In this document: in pieces, positions 5,080 to 8,690 of the stretch
Layout: every line of letters begins with the position of its first letter
Position numbering within the stretch: position 1 is the stretch's first letter
NCBI GenBank assembly: GCA_937921835.1
Contig: CAKZVG010000250.1
Span: forward strand, 1-8,690
DNA: 8,690 bases
Direction of reading: 5' to 3'
DNA from: an uncultured Bryobacteraceae bacterium
GTDB lineage: Bacteria > Acidobacteriota > Terriglobia > Bryobacterales > Bryobacteraceae
Notes under the pieces: generated by a model
What the model was told of the DNA's origin: nothing
The model's database searches: none
The model's input: only the letters and a program-made list of their open reading frames with translations
Program-made: the position numbers and the translations under genes

Positions 5080-8000
5080 ATGAGGTTTAAATGGACAGTG
5101 CTGTTTCTGTTGGCATTGGCGATCCTGGCAGCCTCCGCTGCCGGCCAGACCATTTACGGTTCGCTGAGCGGCACCGTGTACGACGCCTCCGGCGCGGTGA
5201 TCCCCAACGCGCGCGTCACCGTCAAGAGCCTTGATACGGGAATCGCGCGCCAGCTCTCGGCCGACGGGGAGGGATTCTGGCGGGCGCCCTCGCTCCAGCC
5301 GGGCCGCTATTCGGTCGAGGCCGGCGCGCCCAGCTTCGAAACCATGATGCGCGCTCCGCTGGTGGTGGAAGCTGCGGTCGAGCGCCGGGTGGACCTTTCC
5401 CTCAAGCCCAGCGCGACCTCGGAGGTGGTCATCGTTACCGAGGAGGCGCCGCTGATCGAATCCACCCGCGCCCAGCTCAGCCGGGGCGTGGAAGTGCGCC
5501 GCATCCTCGAGTTGCCCGGCGGCAATACTCAAGCCGGGCTGGCGCTGCTCCAGCCGGGAGCGGCGCCCAACGACCAGGGCCGCCCGGGCTCCGGCTTCGT
5601 GATCAATGGCGCCCGCACCCGCTCGAACAATTTCATGATCGACGGCGCCAACAACAACGACCAGTCGCTCATGATCCCGCGCCAGAACGTCGCCGCGGAG
5701 ACGCTGGGCGAATTCCGCATCATCACCAACAATTTCTCCGCCGAATTCGGCCGCAACGCCGGATCGGTGGTGCAGCAGGTGACCAAATCGGGAACCAATG
5801 AGTTGCACGGGATCGCCCGCTGGTCCTGGCTGGGCAATGGCCTGGACGCGCTCACCACCGGGCAGCAGCGGACTTTCAACGCGCAGAAGGCGGCCGGCTT
5901 ATCCGACTACCACGCGCTGCGGCGGGCGCGCGGCGTCTTGGTGCGGAATCAGTTCCTGCTGAGCGGCGGCGGACCGATTGTGCGCAACCGGGCGTTTTTC
6001 TACTCCTCTTACGACCTCGACCGGCGGCGCAGCACCGCCATGCCCATCGCCACCACCTTCAGCCCGGAGGCTTACCAGCTTCTCGAACAGAACAGAGCAC
6101 TTTTCGCGCCCGGCGCGGTAGACTTTCTGAAGAACAACTACCCGGTCGCCAACGACCCCACTTCGCAGGGCAGCGTCTCCATCCGCCTGCCGGACGGCCG
6201 CACGCTGACCCTGCCCCGCCAGCAGTACAGCCGCGGCGCGGGCACCGCGCTGTCCTACGCCCGCGACATCCATCGGGGCCTGATGAAGGTGGATACCAAG
6301 CTGACCGACAAGGACAATCTCTCGGTCCGCCACCTGATCGACCACAGCGAGGACCCCGGCACGCCGGCCTCGCTGGCGGTCAACCAGGTGGGAACCTATT
6401 CGCGCAACCAGAACGCCGCGCTGAACCACGTGCGGGTCTGGGCGCCCACCGTCAACAGCGAGGCCCGGCTGGTCTACAGCCGCCGCAACTACCGGGTGAT
6501 CGAGAACATGCCGGCGCAGTTCTCCATCGCCGGATCGGGCCTGCCCACGATCGGCAACCAAAACTACCCGCAGTACCGCACCGACAATCTGTATGAAGCC
6601 ACCAACAACTGGTACTGGATGCGCGGGCGCCACACCATCCGGTTCGGCGGCAACTACATGCAATACCGGCTGAATTCCTTCTTCGCGCCCTCGCTGCGGG
6701 GGGTCATCTCCTATCCCAGTCTGGAAGACTACCTGTTCGACCGGCGGGGCGAGTTCGCCCAGTACGCGGGCACGGGCTCGACGCCGGCCCGGACGCACGA
6801 GTTCCAGGGTTTCGTCGGCGACGACTGGCGCGTCACGGGCTCGCTGTCGCTCAACCTCGGCGTACGCTACGAATACACCAGCGCGCCTTTCGGCTTTTTC
6901 TCCAACGCCAAGCCCGATATCAACAACTGGGCGCCGCGTTTCGGCTTCGCCTGGGCGCCGCGGGCCTCCGACGGCCTGTTGGGGATGCTCTCCGGCAACG
7001 GGAAACTGGCCGTGCGCGGCGGCTACGCCATCTCCTACGACCAGGTGTTCCAGAACATCCTGCTGAACAACGCGCGCAACTTCCCGCGCGGCGTCAGCGT
7101 GTCCCAGACCAACCTGATGGGCGCCCAGCTTTGGGATCCCGCCAAACGCCCCGCTCCTCCCACGCCCGAAGACTATATCCGGCAGGGCCGGGATCCGAAT
7201 CTTTTGAACGTCCGTCTGTTCTCGCCCGACAAGCGCATCGGCCAGCCCTACGGCCAGCAGTATTCGTTCGGCTTCGAACGCCAGTTCCTGTCCAACTACG
7301 TGTTCAAGCTTTTCTACGTGGGCACGCGCGGCATCCGGCTGATCCGGGAAACCGAGTCCAACATCGGCTTTTACAAGGCTGCCGTGGACGCCAACCCGGC
7401 GGTGTACGCGGGCATTCTTCCCGGGCTGAAAGCGACGACGGTATCCGGGCAGGCGGCTTTCCGGCGCGACCCGAGCCGCGGATCGATTCTGGTCGGCGAC
7501 GGCTTCGGGCAGTCCACCTATCACTCGCTTCAGACCACTGTCGAGAAGCGCTTCTCGAATGGTCTCCAGTTCGAGGTCAATTACACCTGGAGTTCGTTCA
7601 TCAACGACGCCGACGACATCCTGGGCGGGCAGGCCAACCGCACGCTGCCCTCGGTGCCCTTCAACTGGCGGCTGGACCGCGCCCGCTCGGGCTTCGATCA
7701 GCCGCACCGCATGGTGGCCAACTACATCTATGAGTTGCCATCCTTTGCCCGCTCTGGCCGCATCCTGGAGCGGTTCCTCGGCGGCTGGCAGATCAGCGGC
7801 ATCACCACGCTGAACACCGGCTCGCCCTACAGCATCCTGAACGCCAACAACGCGCTGGGGATTTTGCCCGGCCAGATTTCCACCGTGCACCTTTCGCAGC
7901 GCGGCGGCTACAATCCGTCCGGGGCGCCCGGAACCGGCACGGCGCCGAACGTCACCAACCCGCGCTGGATCGCCTATCCGGCCAACTCGGCGCTGATCGG

Positions 8001-8256
8001 CGCGGGCGCCAACACCGAGCGTCTCGGCAATACCTACAACTTCGACATGGCACTCGGCAAGCGGATCCGGACGTTTTCCGAATCGCAGTCGCTTCAGTTG
8101 CGCTGGGAGGTGTTCAACGTCTTCAACCACCGCAACTTCAACGTCATTCCGGCGAACACGGTGAGCAACAACACCTCGCCGCAGACCTTCCAGAACCTCG
8201 GCTTCACCAACGTCGCGGGCCGGGAAATGCAGGTCGGCGTGCGCTACGTCTGGTAG
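5080..8256 (+). CDS. Oar-like TonB-dependent receptor with carboxypeptidase-regulatory-like N-terminal domain
   Basis: This 1058-residue outer-membrane protein is of the type expanded in Acidobacteriota. A signal peptide (about 1-22, ending ASAAG) leads into a carboxypeptidase-regulatory/Cna-B-like beta domain (about 24-108; GSLSGTVYDASGAVIPNARV). SEVVIVTEE (114-122) is a possible TonB-box-like segment. The plug domain is marked by VINGARTRSNNFMIDGANNN (174-193) and by FRIITNNFSAEFGRNAG with VVQQVTKSGTNELHG (212-244). From about 250 to the end there are alternating aromatic beta strands of a 22-strand-type barrel, including FQGFVGDDWRVTGSLSLNLG, and the C-terminal strand MQVGVRYVW ending in an aromatic residue as barrel insertion requires; Trp rather than the usual Phe is last. 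Such receptors import large or scarce ligands using the proton-motive force through TonB-ExbBD, but the ligand cannot be read from sequence. No SusD-like partner follows. Neighbouring secreted enzymes suggest a glycan ligand, which is inference. Confidence 0.92.
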   Translation: MRFKWTVLFLLALAILAASAAGQTIYGSLSGTVYDASGAVIPNARVTVKSLDTGIARQLSADGEGFWRAPSLQPGRYSVEAGAPSFETMMRAPLVVEAAVERRVDLSLKPSATSEVVIVTEEAPLIESTRAQLSRGVEVRRILELPGGNTQAGLALLQPGAAPNDQGRPGSGFVINGARTRSNNFMIDGANNNDQSLMIPRQNVAAETLGEFRIITNNFSAEFGRNAGSVVQQVTKSGTNELHGIARWSWLGNGLDALTTGQQRTFNAQKAAGLSDYHALRRARGVLVRNQFLLSGGGPIVRNRAFFYSSYDLDRRRSTAMPIATTFSPEAYQLLEQNRALFAPGAVDFLKNNYPVANDPTSQGSVSIRLPDGRTLTLPRQQYSRGAGTALSYARDIHRGLMKVDTKLTDKDNLSVRHLIDHSEDPGTPASLAVNQVGTYSRNQNAALNHVRVWAPTVNSEARLVYSRRNYRVIENMPAQFSIAGSGLPTIGNQNYPQYRTDNLYEATNNWYWMRGRHTIRFGGNYMQYRLNSFFAPSLRGVISYPSLEDYLFDRRGEFAQYAGTGSTPARTHEFQGFVGDDWRVTGSLSLNLGVRYEYTSAPFGFFSNAKPDINNWAPRFGFAWAPRASDGLLGMLSGNGKLAVRGGYAISYDQVFQNILLNNARNFPRGVSVSQTNLMGAQLWDPAKRPAPPTPEDYIRQGRDPNLLNVRLFSPDKRIGQPYGQQYSFGFERQFLSNYVFKLFYVGTRGIRLIRETESNIGFYKAAVDANPAVYAGILPGLKATTVSGQAAFRRDPSRGSILVGDGFGQSTYHSLQTTVEKRFSNGLQFEVNYTWSSFINDADDILGGQANRTLPSVPFNWRLDRARSGFDQPHRMVANYIYELPSFARSGRILERFLGGWQISGITTLNTGSPYSILNANNALGILPGQISTVHLSQRGGYNPSGAPGTGTAPNVTNPRWIAYPANSALIGAGANTERLGNTYNFDMALGKRIRTFSESQSLQLRWEVFNVFNHRNFNVIPANTVSNNTSPQTFQNLGFTNVAGREMQVGVRYVW

Positions 8257-8262
8257 TCCTCC

Positions 8263-8300
8263 GGGAGGCGGGCGGACATCCGGCGCCGCCCGCCCGTCCC
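8263..8300 (+). terminator. GC-rich stem-loop after the receptor gene
   Basis: GGCGGGCGG (8267-8275) pairs perfectly with CCGCCCGCC (8286-8294) around a 10-nt loop. GGGA (8263-8266) can extend the stem with TCCC (8297-8300) across a 2-nt bulge. It begins 6 nt after the stop codon, the expected place for transcript-end structure. No T tract follows, so it may be a 3'-end stabilising hairpin or a non-canonical terminator. Confidence 0.4.
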
Positions 8301-8389
8301 CTCCCGCCAGCCGCCGCCGCTCCGCGCTACGCGGGCGAACAACGGACCGCAAGCGGAGAGCCCGGGCGCGGCAGGGATGGCGGCGCGTC

Positions 8390-8398
8390 TGCTATAAC
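8390..8398 (+). promoter_or_regulatory. glgC: Extended -10 promoter-like site upstream of glgC
   Basis: TGCTATAAC contains the extended -10 TGn followed by TATAAC (8393-8398, five of six). There is no -35 match 17 bp upstream, as is common for extended -10 promoters. Transcription would start near 8405 and leave a leader of about 20 nt. A small inverted repeat, AACCG (8396-8400) and CGGTT (8407-8411), overlaps the box and predicted start and could be an operator or a 5' hairpin. Confidence 0.45.
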
Positions 8399-8424
8399 CG
8401 GAGTAGCGGTTCTCAGGCACCCAC

Positions 8425-8690
8425 ATGGAAAACGTCCTGGCGATCCTGTTGGCAGGAGGGGCAGGCGAACGGCTCTACCCTCTCACCCGCAACCTCGCCA
8501 AACCGGCGGTGCCTTTCGGCGGCGTCTACCGCATCATCGACTTCACCCTCTCGAACTGCATCAACTCCGACATCCGGCGCATCCTGGTTTTGACGCAGTA
8601 CAAGGCGCTCGAATTGACCCGCCACCTCCGCGAAGGCTGGAACATCCTTTCCGGCGATCTGGGCGAATACATCGAACCGATTCCGCCCAT
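8425..8690 (+). CDS. glgC: Glucose-1-phosphate adenylyltransferase (ADP-glucose pyrophosphorylase), N-terminal 88 residues
   Basis: GlgC makes ADP-glucose from ATP and glucose-1-phosphate, the committed step of bacterial glycogen synthesis, in the cytoplasm. The visible part starts with [18 protein letters not shown] (4-21), the nucleotide-binding GGxGxRLxPLT loop. It continues with [20 protein letters not shown] (25-44), [19 protein letters not shown] and HLREGWNI, all in the order and spacing of the family. About 300 residues and the rest of the active site lie beyond the window. Aligned to E. coli GlgC, the activator-site residues Lys39 and Arg40 correspond to Asn23 and Leu24, so allosteric control may differ. 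Only a weak AGG (8415-8417) precedes the ATG. Related sugar-nucleotide transferases such as glucose-1-phosphate thymidylyltransferase are less likely, given the [18 protein letters not shown] stretch. Confidence 0.93.
   Translation, partial: MENVLAILLAGGAGERLYPLTRNLAKPAVPFGGVYRIIDFTLSNCINSDIRRILVLTQYKALELTRHLREGWNILSGDLGEYIEPIPP

Noticed and set aside
8263..8300. Classical intrinsic terminator after the receptor gene
   Set aside because: The stem is strong but no T tract follows, so it is listed only as a stem-loop with moderate confidence.
5899..8352. An 817-codon minus-strand open frame opposite the receptor barrel
   Set aside because: It is antisense to a clearly recognisable TonB-dependent receptor. 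The translation is low-complexity Arg/Ala/Val/Gly and shows no domain.

Overview
The window is GC-rich bacterial DNA, strongly biased to G/C at third codon positions. It most resembles Acidobacteriota, perhaps the Solibacter/Bryobacter branch. The main reason is an Oar-like TonB-dependent receptor with an N-terminal carboxypeptidase-regulatory-like domain, a protein class greatly expanded in that phylum. A secreted NPCBM-Ig-GH27 glycosidase and a large secreted protein of unknown function fit the same picture. The phylum call is an inference from protein style; there is no rRNA or other marker here.

Layout. Positions 1-2951 hold a tightly packed plus-strand run. It starts with the last 20 codons of a gene that is probably a Gfo/Idh/MocA oxidoreductase, followed by a four-helix membrane protein of unknown function (61-483), an OsmC/Ohr-fold protein (496-972) and a secreted GH27 alpha-galactosidase (969-2951). 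Two of the three junctions are ATGA stop/start overlaps and the third is 12 bp, so this looks like one transcription unit whose promoter lies left of the window. Converging on it from the right, with 11 bp between stop codons, is a minus-strand gene for a roughly 624-residue exported protein of unknown function (2963-4837). Its likely fold is an alpha-helical toroid plus a C-terminal beta domain.

A 242-bp divergent intergenic region (4838-5079) separates that gene from the 1058-residue TonB-dependent receptor (5080-8256). The region contains a 41-bp imperfect palindrome over the predicted receptor promoter and two small hairpins in the predicted leader. After the receptor comes a 168-bp GC-rich gap with a hairpin and an extended -10 promoter-like site. 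The first 88 codons of glgC (glucose-1-phosphate adenylyltransferase) then run off the right edge.

How the genes may work together. The signal-peptide-bearing GH27 enzyme and the unknown secreted protein could attack a galactose-containing glycan outside the cytoplasm, the receptor could import products across the outer membrane, and the oxidoreductase and GlgC could belong to intracellular sugar metabolism and storage. There is no SusD-like protein, sugar transporter or regulator gene in the window, so a carbohydrate-use locus remains an inference. No tRNA, rRNA, CRISPR array, insertion sequence or phage gene was seen.
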